DNA of 64,000 nt from Brassica napus (taxonomy: Eukaryota; Streptophyta; Magnoliopsida; Brassicales; Brassicaceae): assembly GCF_020379485.1 (NCBI RefSeq), contig NC_063442.1, forward strand, positions 15,746,009 to 15,810,008, in the 5' to 3' direction. How positions within the stretch are numbered: position 1 is the first letter of the stretch; each line of letters starts with the position of its first letter. Under the pieces are notes generated by a model. That model worked only from the letters and a program-made list of their open reading frames with translations. It did no database searches and was not told the origin of the DNA. Shown here piece by piece: positions 22,138 to 33,293 of this stretch. A program made the translations under genes and the position numbers.

Positions 22138-23400
22138 TCAGTACTGACTGTATAGAAGAGGTGACGGTGAGCTGTTGCTGATCCTTCTTCTTGTCTCCAA
22201 ACTCTTACGTTTAGTAGTCTCCATAACTTGGACATGTCTAGGAACATAAGCCAGGGATGTATTTTTCTTGTTCATGCTACTTCTCCTGTCTGAATCACCA
22301 GAAACCATAACAGACTTATGACTCTTGCAGCTCAAGAAACCACCACTTGCATTGCTAGGTTTCAGTCTATGTGGTGCAGTTTTAGTAGGGATCCGAGGAG
22401 GGATCTGAAGAAATTGGTTTCTTCCTAGAGGGCTTGTTGCACATTCTGACATTATAGAGAAATCAGCAGCACTTGCAGTCACTATGCTCCACTCTATGCT
22501 TACTTCGCTTGGAGCATAAAATGTAGGATCACTTCCTTGCCTCGCAAGAAAAGTTTTAGGTTTCCCTGTAAGATTATCTATCTCAAATAGATCTGAGCTT
22601 GTATCACTTCCTTCACTCGTTGTGTCTTCTTCCTCTGTTCTTGATTCCCGTGGAGGCAATGTGAGTTTCTTCTGAGCAACAACCCTCTTCTTCTCAACAG
22701 GAGATCCAAGCACTTCAAGGGAATTCCTCTGCACCAACTCTTCTTGTTTTTGAATGTTGATTAAATCAGAGCTTCTCTTAACCAAGATCTTATCATCGAC
22801 ATCTACTGAGATCCCATCAGAACACGCGCATTTACACCCTAGATTCATGAGAAAACTCTTCTTATTGTTGTTCAGCTTTTGAATCTGACCACTATTGTTT
22901 TTCTTCTCCTGCACGGAACCGTTACAGCTATTCGCCAGTTTGTTTTGAAGCAACATGCTCTGACTATTACAGCTTGCTTCAGAGTGGACACTCGGCGCTC
23001 CAGTAGATTTCTTCTCGCTCTGCTTCAGATCATCAACGAGTCTCTCAGCTTCTGGATTTGTTATAGACAGAACAATAGAACTCTGGTCTGAATCCATGTC
23101 TCCATTGAAGTACTTCTCAGCTCCAAACACACCGATCTCTGGATCTTCAAGAGATTTTTTCACCATTTTATTCTCATCTCTAAACTCCTGATCATCCTTT
23201 GGATTGATGTTGCTGTTTAGGGTTTTGCAGGGTTCGATGACCTTCTTGGTTGTGACAATAGCTTCTTCCTTGCTTCTCAAGCAAGAAGAATCAGAAGAAA
23301 AAGAAGAGACAGGGACATTGAGACTGGTATTGTTGTTGTTCTTGGTGAAATCAAAAGATATTTTTGGTGTTGAAGAAGATGATGATGTTAAGGACACCAT
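22138..23400 (-). CDS. PKS1: PHYTOCHROME KINASE SUBSTRATE 1 (420 aa)
   Basis: A single-exon minus-strand gene, ATG at 23400. The protein starts MVSLTSSSSSTPKISFDFTK and carries PKS-family blocks: DPEIGVFGAEKYF (86-98), PSVHSEASCNSQSMLLQNKL (136-155), CKCAC (189-193), SSDLFEIDNLTG (268-279) and YAPSEVSIEWSIVTASAADF (295-314), with a basic Ser-rich tail. It aligns along its length with what I recall of Arabidopsis PKS1 (At2g02950, about 439 aa). PKS proteins bind phytochromes and, with phototropins and NPH3, act in phototropism and growth orientation at the plasma membrane. The Cys cluster is the reported S-acylation region of the family. It is mostly disordered and phosphorylatable. Paralogues PKS2-4 are less similar as I remember them. 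Confidence 0.93.
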   Translation of the reverse strand: MVSLTSSSSSTPKISFDFTKNNNNTSLNVPVSSFSSDSSCLRSKEEAIVTTKKVIEPCKTLNSNINPKDDQEFRDENKMVKKSLEDPEIGVFGAEKYFNGDMDSDQSSIVLSITNPEAERLVDDLKQSEKKSTGAPSVHSEASCNSQSMLLQNKLANSCNGSVQEKKNNSGQIQKLNNNKKSFLMNLGCKCACSDGISVDVDDKILVKRSSDLINIQKQEELVQRNSLEVLGSPVEKKRVVAQKKLTLPPRESRTEEEDTTSEGSDTSSDLFEIDNLTGKPKTFLARQGSDPTFYAPSEVSIEWSIVTASAADFSIMSECATSPLGRNQFLQIPPRIPTKTAPHRLKPSNASGGFLSCKSHKSVMVSGDSDRRSSMNKKNTSLAYVPRHVQVMETTKRKSLETRRRISNSSPSPLLYSQY

Positions 23401-24865
23401 TTTATTTTGTTCTTCTTGTTTCTTGCTTGTTTGTGTATATGATTAGGGTATAAATAAAGAACCAAGACACAGTGTTGAAAGCTGTTTTTTCTGAAGCTTA
23501 CGTGTTCCGATCACTGTGGTTCCATTTTAAGTATAGGCCAGTTGTTGTTTGTGTGAATTGAAAATTACTAACAAAGATCCATATTCTAAATTTTTTCACA
23601 CATTTTAGTAAAACACATTAAATTTACATAATTTTTTTGTGTTTATCTTCTTTTCACAATTTTAAACCAATAAAAAATCAATTAGTGCAATTAAAATTTT
23701 TGAAGTTTTCAATTAGTTAATATAATAAAACATGCATTGAAAATGTAAAAAAAATGAATCTTTTAAAAATAAATTTTTTCTTTAGAATATGTATCTTTAA
23801 GGAACGAAAGGAGTATATATTTATCTTGGATAAATGTTTGTCAATTATACTAATGAAGGATAATGTTATCACGTGACGAGAAAATGAATGATAATTATCA
23901 TAATTAATTCGAAAATTACTAATTAGTTGGATCCTCGATTTAGATCTCTCTTTTTTTTTGAACAACCCTCGCTTTAGATCTCTAAAATGGTGTTTTATTC
24001 TTACTTTTATTTTTGCCGGTTTCAGAAAGCTTTATTCGTTTGATTTTCATGTTTTGTTCTTACCCTTTCAAACACTATTATACGTTTTGAAGATTCCGAA
24101 TTCAAAGTTTAAATAAAAGTATTTGCGACCATATATATTTTTAGGATTGTCTTACAATATCTTTGTATATAAAACATCATTTTAACGTTTACATCAACAT
24201 ATATTTACATTCTAAGAAGAAAGATATATTCATTCATGTCGACTAGTAGTCGTGCATAATGATCTAAAACGGATGCATGATAACTATAAATATCATAATT
24301 AAGGAGTAAGCCTGCTTGATAACTACGACATCACAGTTAGCAAACATAACACATGATTATTTTATGCATCTCTTAGCTTTAATATAACTAAGTCTTTTAC
24401 AGAATGCTCCATGATGATTCTCTTATTTAGTACTACAAATCAACAATATTATGCTCTAAACTCTTAATGACCAAAATTTAGATAACCATTCACACAGATA
24501 AATATGTCAATGTGCAACTAGGCTTGCATAACATTATAGAGTATTTACATCAAAGTAAACGTACCGTATCGTTTTCTGATTACTTCAAGTTAAAGTATTG
24601 TTTCAGATAATTATGGGCTGACAAGATTTCGGACACGCAGTGAGAAGACATGTTAGGAGATTGAACTGCAAGGTCACGAGTCTTGATTAACTTGGATTTT
24701 AACTTTATTTAAGAAAAGCATAAGCGACTAAACTAAAAGAAATTAGTGGATGTAATTCACTTACGCGGAGGAACAAACATACAAAAATGGGAAGCACGAG
24801 GGATGTGCGTATTTTTGTTGCGTGGGGAGATATTGACAAAGATCGTCGAGTTGGGTTTTCTTAAA
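23401..24865. other. PKS1 upstream region and AT-rich intergenic sequence
   Basis: The PKS1 promoter and leader lie in the first few hundred bases (CT-rich on the minus strand). Beyond about 23,600 the sequence is AT-rich without a recognisable gene. Confidence 0.4.
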
Positions 24866-26780
24866 TCTCTATAATATTATTTGAGAAGTTAGTTTCCTAT
24901 GTGTCGCTTTCACATCGACTCTCACGATGGTTGATTACACTAATACCCTTAATGTATTAAAAATATTAAATACTATTATTTATTTTTTAGTTTAGTTTCC
25001 TTTTAAATTTTTTCCAAAAACATATACATATAATACAAAAGGAACATTTTTATAAAGTTCAAAAAAAAATTGAAAACGAAAATGTATGTATATATAATAT
25101 GATTTCAAAAAAAAAGCAAAGTTCACAAAATAGTAATATTACATATCAAGTAATAAAATATTTTCTTTATATCTATATTTTCTTAGATGAAGAATATAAA
25201 TTTGTATATAATGTGATTTCATTAAAAACAATTTACATAGGTAATCTTGATATTAGAAAAAGAAATAACATTTCTTTAAAACATAATTTAAAACAATATA
25301 AAAAAATTCAAAGTATTAGTAATATTTTTCTATATCTATCTATTTTCTTAGATGATTACATAAAATAATTAAGTAACATAAACTGATATATGTTTAACTG
25401 ACTAAAAATAGTTTATAATTAGTATTATTGAAGTGTTTTATTTATTTTTTATATATTTTGTTGACTATAATATCTTTCAATTACAGCAAAAAAAATATCG
25501 ATAAATTATATTTTACTTATATAATATTATTTTCAAATAAAATCACAATTATTTTTACTGCTTATTTTTAAGAGATATTAAAAAACAAAAACAAAATTAC
25601 AAATAAAAATATTTTGATCAAATAGTTGCAAAATAGTTTAATGAGGTAGATATATTATATTTTATCATTATTAAAGTTATTTGTTTTCTTACTATTAAAT
25701 TTTCTTTTAAATTTTATGTTTTATGTTTGTGGAACTTAATATAACCATAATCAAAATACCAAAGCAAATCTGAATTCTCATTTTTAATATTGTTTAAAAT
25801 AAATTTTTCATTCAATAAATCAAAGGCATAAAGTTATTTAGATTTAATAAAATATTTTAAGTATTGTAAATATTAATATATGTTCACGAGCTTCCAAAAA
25901 TGTATCACCTACTTATATATCACCTACTTATGTATGTAACTTCCTATTGAGCATCACTTTATTTTATAATATATTTTTGAAAACATCAAATATAATTTGA
26001 TAAATATTATGAAAATACATGCACATTTAAACGATAAATAAAATTGATTTGATTTGACTTAGTTATAATAAAAAATAATTATATTTTATTTGAATTTGAA
26101 AGAATATATGTAACTCAATATATTCACAACATGAGTGATTAGACTAATCTAACTTATATAAAAAAAATCATAGATTTAACTACGATAAGAATATATAATT
26201 TTATAGCAATAGTAATTTATTTTATAAATGGAAATCATAGGACAACTCAAAACATATTACAATGAAAATAAAATATTAACCAATTGTTACAATTTAGTTT
26301 TTTTCTAAAATTTATTTATATGCATGAGACTTCATAATATTATCGTTATCTTAATTTATGTAATTTGGAATCAAACACTTTAGTTTATTTTTTTATTTTA
26401 TTCTAAGCACAATATATTTGAAGTTATACATAATCTTCATAAAATATATTTGCATAGTTAAGACAACAACCACCTAAATGCAAATAAGAAATTAAGAAAA
26501 ATTTTAATATACTTAGAATAAAAAATATTACAGTTGAATTCAGAGATGCAATCCAAATTACCCAAATGATAACTAAAATGACTATAAAAACAACAAAACC
26601 GATTAAATATAACATATGTAAAATCATATGTATTATTAAAGTTATATAATATTATAAATATAAATGATGCATACAAATTATAAATTAATTTAAAATTAAA
26701 AGTAAATAGCAATCAACTATTATAGTATATTTACTTCACAAATATTTATACACGTGCATGAGCACGGGAAAATCACCTAG
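24866..26780 (+). mobile_element. Non-autonomous Helitron, family copy 2 (1.9 kb)
   Basis: Starts A|TCTCTATAATATTATTTGAG and ends with GTGCATGAGCAC, then GGGAAAATCACCTAG|T. Both termini match 12471-13929. Internal blocks such as TATTAACCAATTGTTACAATTTAG near 26272 and TATGCATGAGACTT near 26321 have counterparts in copy 1. It has no Rep/helicase frame; the open frames inside are short and AT-driven. Confidence 0.75.
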
Positions 26781-27108
26781 TATAATAATATTAGTAATTT
26801 GTGGACGCTTGATAATTTGTGTATATTAGAAAATACGCTGGATCGTATCCTGTGATATTATACATATCAGATAACTATATTAATGTGTATTATACTTTCA
26901 AAAGCAAAATATTGCCAGTCAAGAAACTGTGTTATGAATTTTATAAAATATGCTTATTAGCTATATTATAGTCCATATGTGAATGGTAGCATTACAGTTA
27001 ACGTGTTTTATTATCATCCTCAAACACAAGCTACTTGTCTTCGGCCGACACACACACAAAATAAACTCTTCTTATACTATCCAAAACTTTTAGTTTGTTT
27101 GTTGATTA

Positions 27109-27315
27109 CCTATTCTATTAAAACATGAACATGATCTATTGATATATGTATGATTTAACTATTTTAATAAAATTATTATAATTTTTATTAATCATTTAAA
27201 AAATATTATACAAAAAACATAAATATGACTAAAAAATACAATTATAAAAATTATTTAAAAAAAAATGTAAAATGAAAAATATATCCGCCCTTTTAAGAAA
27301 TGGTCAGAATCCAGT
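27109..27315 (+). mobile_element. Probable small degraded Helitron remnant
   Basis: TTCTATTAAAACATGAACATG near the start and ATCCGCCCTTTTAAGAAATGG followed by CAGAATCCAG|T near the end resemble a decayed Helitron pair of termini, with CTAG altered to CCAG. Boundaries are uncertain. Confidence 0.3.
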
Positions 27316-27473
27316 ATTGGGTTTAAACTGATATTAGCATTAGTGTAAGCTCGTATTAATATGATAATATTAGACCTTGATTATTCTTTATAACTATTAA
27401 TAAACTCCACTATAAAAAGAAATTAATCATCGAAATCAGGTTTTACAAGTAGAACATCCTACTATATAAAAGG

Positions 27474-28199
27474 GACTAAATTCAAGGCTTTTGAGACTAT
27501 CCACCTCAGCCAAAATATTCTCATCTAAAAAGAATTAAAAATAAATATCATTTAGAAAATAATTAACTAACATACAACTTTTGATATTTCTAGAAATTTC
27601 AAATTTGTAACTGCTAATTTATTAATAGAATCATATATCTATATTGAATTATGTTATATTTTAATAGTTAGACTTTAAGGATAAATAAATTATTAATTTA
27701 TAATATATATAATTTATAACATTATATTGTAGTTATAAATAAAGAGAAAATAACCGGGAAGGATGAAGAAGCTCATGTAAAATTATGTAATTAAAATGGT
27801 AAAATGGTGAGTATGATGAGGTGAATCTAAGAAAAGAGACTAAATTCAAGGCTTTTGAGACTATCCACCTCAGCCAAAATATTCTCATCTAAAAAGAATT
27901 AAAAATAAATATCATTTAGAAAATAATTAACTAACATACAACTTTTGATATTTCTAGAAATTTCAAATTTGTAACTGCTAATTTATTAATAGAATCATAT
28001 ATCTATATTGAATTATGTTATATTTTAATAGTTAGACTTTAAGGGTAAATAAATTATTAATTTATAATATATATAATTTATAACATTATATTGTAGTTAT
28101 AAATAAAGAGAAAATAACCGGGAAGGATGAAGAAGCTCATGTAAAATTATGTAATTAAAATGGTAAAATGGTGAGTATGATGAGGTGAATCTAAGAAAA
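27474..28199. repeat. 364-bp direct tandem duplication
   Basis: Unit 1 (27474-27837) and unit 2 (27838-28199) both begin GACTAAATTCAAGGCTTTTG and end GTGAATCTAAGAAAA. The only difference I found is A at 27681 against G at 28045. Confidence 0.92.
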
Positions 28200-28459
28200 T
28201 TTGTTGTACAAATTATGGTGTTTTATTCGTCCACTATAATGATTTAAAATAAAATATATATTCACATAAATAAGTCAATATTTGTTGTTTTTTTTTTGGT
28301 AAGATGTTAAGATTATTATTTTCTAAAATGTTACACTGTTGTTTTTAAACAACTTATTACAGCAAGGAAACAAAAACAACCAACAACAACTCAAGGTAAA
28401 AAAAGCCTTAAGGAAGTCTTATACAAGAAATATAAAAAGAAGTAGAGAAGATGAGAAAG

Positions 28460-29055
28460 AAGAACTTACCGGGTAAGAGAGGAGACGGTCACGCATCATA
28501 CGGTCGAAAGAGGCAAGGATGACTGATGAAGGTGAGGAGACATGACTGAAAGTAGAGCTTGATGACTGGAGTAGCATGTGCATCTACGTTGACGCGAGGT
28601 TGATTGATCTAGGCTGCAACAGAGTGTAGATCAGCCGGAGGAGAAATCCAAACTTCAGCAGCAAAAGGCTCTCATATCAAGCGAGAGAAAGAGCACTCAA
28701 AGAAGAGATGATGGTGAGTCTCTATTTCCAGATTACAAAGGGCGCACGTTCCTGAGACATTTAATCCCCAACGCCTCAAGCGATCCTTGGTTGGCAGTCT
28801 TCTCCGCAAAGCCAGCCATGATATAAACGCATTACGTGGAATATGTTCCTTGAACCAAATATTCTTGTGCCAATATGTATTGTTGATAGTGTTTATATTC
28901 TTTTCTGACATTAGTATCCATATTTTTTGATAAACTGATCCAAGAAGATTAGTTTGTGGAGCTAACCAAACGAGGATTATAGTGTTTACTTTGGAAAAGG
29001 TAATAGGTTGAATGATAGATGGCGTGCGTGCCTTTTCACATGGAAATATGCACAT
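28460..29055 (-). pseudogene. LINE reverse-transcriptase C-terminal (zf-RVT) fragment
   Basis: Minus strand, read 29055 downward. WHKNIWFKEHIPRNAFISWL, LRRRLPTKDRLRRWG and GTCALCNLEIETHHHLFFEC are the zinc-binding region found after reverse transcriptase in plant non-LTR retrotransposons (zf-RVT). The frame continues past a TGA (where a Trp codon would fit) into EPFAAEVWISPP and meets further stops. The reverse transcriptase proper and the endonuclease are absent. It lies inside a Helitron, so it was probably captured by it or inserted into it. Confidence 0.75.
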
Positions 29056-29896
29056 ATATTAAAATTATAAGTTTTGAATCATAGAGAAAATATAGTGTAT
29101 ATGACTGAAGTTGGTACATTCCGAAACTAAAGATGGCTGAAATTCTTCTTTGTCAAAATGCATAGATGTGAATCTTATATGAATAGAGTTCTACATTGCT
29201 TATAGCAGTGTAATAAACTCCGTGTGTAAAGGAGAAAAAATATTATATAAGTGAAAACAAAAATTATGATTTTTTTCTTGTGCCTATAGGCTCTTCGCAA
29301 TTTGAAGAAGAAAGAACATATTGTGTGAAAATCTTTGGCTCGGTCAAATTTTATCCAGTTGTTTACAAAACTGTTGTTATCTGATTCATGTAATTTTTCA
29401 GTGTTGATTTAAAAGCCCAAAAAACCTATCTATACTGACTTTTTTATATTTTTTCTGTGATTTGAATTTAAAAAGAGATAAAACTTTCGATAAGTTATGT
29501 AAACTCAGAACAAATATTTAGCTTTAGAAAGCATTTACATATTTCAAACTTATAATATATACATATATAATGTTTAAAATTATGCATATAAAACCTGTGT
29601 AAAATGTGTCTGAATATGTTTCTCTTCTTTAATGTGTTAATCGTACTATATATAATATTATTTTAAAATTTCAAAAAGTTTATGTCACTATCACATACAA
29701 AAAACCATCAATAAAAAATATAATTCTCCATCTACAACAAAAAAATGAAAAATTATTAACATATAAATTTAAATTAAGAAAAACTAACATTGGAAAAACA
29801 AGAAGTTAATATAAAAGAAAAAAATTAACAAATAATATTATAAATAAAATAAATTTATAAGACATAATCCGCGCGAAGCGCGGAAAAAATCTCTAG

Positions 29897-30366
29897 TAAG
29901 GATAAGAGTAGTGCTTAAGTCTTTCAATAATTTTTTCCAACATATAATTAAAAAAATAATAACAATAAAAGAAAAAGATATGATCAAAAAATTGTTAGGC
30001 GTTAAATGGATGGTGACTCTCTATCTAACGGCTAAAACGATTAATCAAGAATTTAGATTATTGCTTAAACGGTGTATAACAATGTACTATATGTATAGTA
30101 CAATATATTAAATATTATGATTTATAAATAATAAAGTTTATATTATTCTACTATCATAAGATTTTATAACATAATATATGAAATATTATAATTTATAAAT
30201 ATATAATTATTATTTTGTTTATTATTGAATAGTTACAATTTTGTAGATGGTTTATTAAGGAAGCACTAAAGTTTTTAAAAGCTTAGTTCTTAGAATATTT
30301 TTAAAAAAACACTGAAAAAAGATTGTCTTTTTCTTTGAGAAATTCACGTACATAATTAAGAGACTA
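29897..30366. other. AT-rich spacer
   Basis: No gene. A 66-codon frame at 29911-30111 has no recognisable motif. Confidence 0.4.
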
Positions 30367-30375
30367 GTTTTACAC
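30367..30375 (+). repeat. 9-bp target-site duplication GTTTTACAC (left)
   Basis: GTTTTACAC is repeated exactly at 31003-31011, on the far side of the element at 30376-31002. Confidence 0.75.
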
Positions 30376-31002
30376 TATGTTACATGGAAACGGAAGCGGT
30401 ACGTGGAAGCGAAAACGTAAGGAAGCGCAGAAACGAGATTTTTTAAAATATTAGAAAGCGGATACGTGTTGGAAGCGTATATCCATATATATATAGCATT
30501 TAAAAAAAAAATGATTTAAATTTGAAATAAAGCATTTATTCATTTATAATAATTTTGAAATGATTTTATATTAAAACTGTAACAATACACATAAATTAAG
30601 TTTACAAAAAAATATTATATTAATGATTTTTAACACTTCATAAATAATTGATACAATATATTTCAATATGTGGTATATCTTTAATAAAAAATCTCAATGC
30701 ATAAAGATAATTATAGTATTATTTTTAATATTTGTATATTTATAACTCAATATTCATTACTATTATTTTTTTTAATTTTATATAGATTAAAACTATGGTT
30801 TTATATTTATTGATATAAATTGTATTTTTTTTAAACGGAAGCGTGATTCCAAAACGCAATCGTAAGCTTCCAACAGATTATTAAAGAGAATATTTTAGAA
30901 ACGTTTTGGAAACGAGATTCTGCAAGCTTTCACAAAATTCCGATTCTGATTCCGGTTCCAAAGCGGGAAGCGGACGGCCGATGAAGCTTCCGTCCAACGT
31001 AG
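30376..31002. mobile_element. MULE-like MITE (627 bp)
   Basis: The left end TATGTTACATGGAAACGGAA and the reverse complement of the right end CTACGTTGGACGGAAGC share a TACGTTGGA..CGGAAGC core. Subterminal GGAAGCG motifs are repeated on both sides around an AT-rich centre. The 9-bp flanking duplication suits the Mutator superfamily, though an 8-bp hAT reading is possible. No coding sequence. Confidence 0.6.
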
Positions 31003-31011
31003 GTTTTACAC
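31003..31011 (+). repeat. 9-bp target-site duplication GTTTTACAC (right)
   Basis: Exact match to 30367-30375. Confidence 0.75.
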
Positions 31012-31740
31012 ATTTCTTTTTCTCACAGATCTATAACTTGCAGATTGCAAATGGGCCGATTTTATGAGGGTCCATGCCAATACTTGTTCACATTGTTTTC
31101 TGTATATTTTTTTTTCTGGAGAAAAGTTTTCTGTATTCATCTTCCTCCTAAGATTATGATGTACATAACACTGGCAAGGTAAAAAAAAATCCAACTAAGG
31201 TTCATTTCCAAAAATTATCTCTTTTAACCTTTTTACATATACTGCAAGAAAGTGTTTTTAATCGATGTCTACTCCTGCGGTTTTGCCCTTAAGTTCGATC
31301 CCTAAATCACGTTTCCATGTTGTAGGATTTGCTATGGATCGAGTCTTATCTCAAAACACACAATCCGCTATTATTTGAGAGCACACAATCTCAAAAGAAA
31401 CTTTTCTTATCTGAGTTCTTAATTATCCATTTCATGACCTAACTTAACATTCACCCAGTCCAATCTTTCAAACAAAAGTATGTGTTAGTTCATGTGAAAC
31501 AACATTTTTCGTATAAACTAACTTCACATATCAAATTCCAACATCCTGAAAGTACACAATTACAAAGAACCTTTCCTCATAACTTTTGAGTGATTAGATC
31601 CATGTTTCCATGGTGTGACAAACAAAAAACTATATACAACCTCATCTCTCAAAAAAATTGTGCAAATTCGAACAACAAAGAACATCAAGAAAGCTAAACA
31701 TAAATAAAAGACAAACAACTCACATTCTTCTATCAAGAGA
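31012..31740. other. Intergenic or repeat-derived sequence, unassigned
   Basis: No gene is recognised. Some of this may belong to the repeat at 31741-31850. Confidence 0.3.
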
Positions 31741-31850
31741 CATACCGAGGAAATTCTGACGGAATTCCGATGCCAACGGCTATTTCGTCGGAATTTTCTC
31801 GGAATTTTTAAAATCCCCCAACGGCTATCCAACGGCTCTCTAACGTCTAT

Positions 31851-31855
31851 AATAT
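31851..31855 (+). repeat. LTR-element target-site duplication AATAT (left)
   Basis: AATAT precedes the 5' LTR and recurs directly after the 3' LTR at 36995-36999. Confidence 0.85.
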
Positions 31856-32792
31856 TGATGTGCCATGGGGTAGCGCACCGGGCAAAACAGACATGCATGG
31901 TTTGATCATTGGAAGCAGTAATGATATATGTTCATTGTTTGACTCATATCTGCTAAACCACGAGGCTTCTACACATGAAATCACTTGGAGAATGTTCTCA
32001 ACTCAATTACGGAGCTCCTCAAAGAAGAATCAGATCAAACGGAGTTCATATGTGATAGTTATGCTATTTACAAATCAGGTGATCTTCAGTTCTCGCGAAT
32101 TCAGACCACCCGAGAAGCTCGAAATGGCTAACCTTCTTTCTGATGAACCAACGGTCTATTCAATCATTCCAAAGGTGATTATTCATGTTCTAAATGTCCA
32201 AAAAAGCATTGGGCTTGATGGTTTTCAAAAAGATTCAAAAACGAGCTTATTTAGCCCAAATGGAGAAACCGATAAAATATTGGCTAAGAGAAAAGATGGA
32301 TTTCGACCAGGCCTCAAAGGGACATGTCTTGGCCCATATCAGGAGTATATTCTTCACCTTTCAAAGTCCTGGTCGTGGCTATATGAAGAGGTAGTCCAAG
32401 TTTCAGTTAAAGACTTTATTTAGTCAAGTCTTTGTTTCTATTTCCAATGTCTTGTTTTTAGTACATTCTTCTTTGGATCTCTACAACTTGTAATCCTATA
32501 AATAAGGCCTTAGAGCCACGAAATAAAGCAGATTGTTTTCTACTTTTGTTGAGTTAAAACTCTTTGTTCTTTGTAGAACTTGTTCTTAGTTTCTTGGTGA
32601 GGTTATCTCCAAGTTTCGATCCTTCTTTTGTTGGACCGGTGCGTCACATCCGGCAACGATCGAAGTCTGGTAGTATCTTTGGGCTATTCCGCAACCCTTA
32701 TTGTCACCCCTCGATCCATCAGTTCTCAATCCTCTCGGATCTGAGTTCATATCAACCTTACCGAAAGAGTGATCCTTATTTTGGTTCTATCA
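31856..32792 (+). repeat. 5' long terminal repeat
   Basis: Begins TG and ends CA. It contains the phrase CCTATAAATAAGGCC about 300 bases before its end, a plausible TATA region, followed by AATAAA. It is nearly identical to 36059-36994. Confidence 0.9.
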
Positions 32793-32794
32793 AG

Positions 32795-32808
32795 TGGTAT
32801 CAGAGCCA
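32795..32808 (+). promoter_or_regulatory. Primer binding site (initiator Met tRNA)
   Basis: TGGTATCAGAGCC, two bases after the 5' LTR, is complementary to the 3' end of plant initiator methionine tRNA, the usual primer of plant LTR retrotransposons. Confidence 0.9.
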
Positions 32809-33293
32809 CTCTTCCGGTATTGTCTATTTCATTCATCTTTCTCATCTTCCATTTTCTTATAAAAACTTCTTCTTTTACCTTTCTTGAATCCGGGCCCTCA
32901 TTACCATCCACCATATCAAAAAAAAAAAAGATCTAATCAAAAAAAAGAAAGAAAGAAAGATCCACATAAAAAAAAAAAAATAGAAATCGAAAGTTTCATT
33001 TGGGGATTGGTGGTGGAAGAGAAAGCCTGCTGGCTGAGGAGAAATCCAGCCTTTGAGGTGGTTAAAACGGATTTCAAAAAATCAAAAATCTCTTATCTAT
33101 CTATCTTGAGAAAATTCCCTTGTTTGCTTGGATTTGCCCATTGGGACTCTTTGATTTGTTCTCTTAGAACATTGAGTAAAAACTTGTGTGTGATCACCTA
33201 AATCTGAGAGAAACACTTGTGTGGGTGAGGATCAAACACTTGAGAGTGTGAGGTTTTTATCTACTAACTTTTGTGTTGAGATTTTTCAGGTTT

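Larger units (their letters stand above)
27457..29896 (+). mobile_element. Non-autonomous Helitron with LINE fragment and internal duplication (2.4 kb)
   Basis: Starts A|TCCTACTATATAAAAGGGAC at 27457. It ends with the hairpin CCGCGCGAAGCGCGG then AAAAAATCTCTAG|T at 29896. Inside are a near-perfect 364-bp tandem duplication (27474-28199) and, on the minus strand, a LINE reverse-transcriptase zinc-binding fragment (about 28460-29055). No Helitron Rep/helicase is seen. Confidence 0.7.

Noticed and set aside
31860..32423. 187-codon open frame repeated at 36095-36625
   Set aside because: It lies in the LTRs, and the two copies exist only because LTRs are duplicated; no domain seen.
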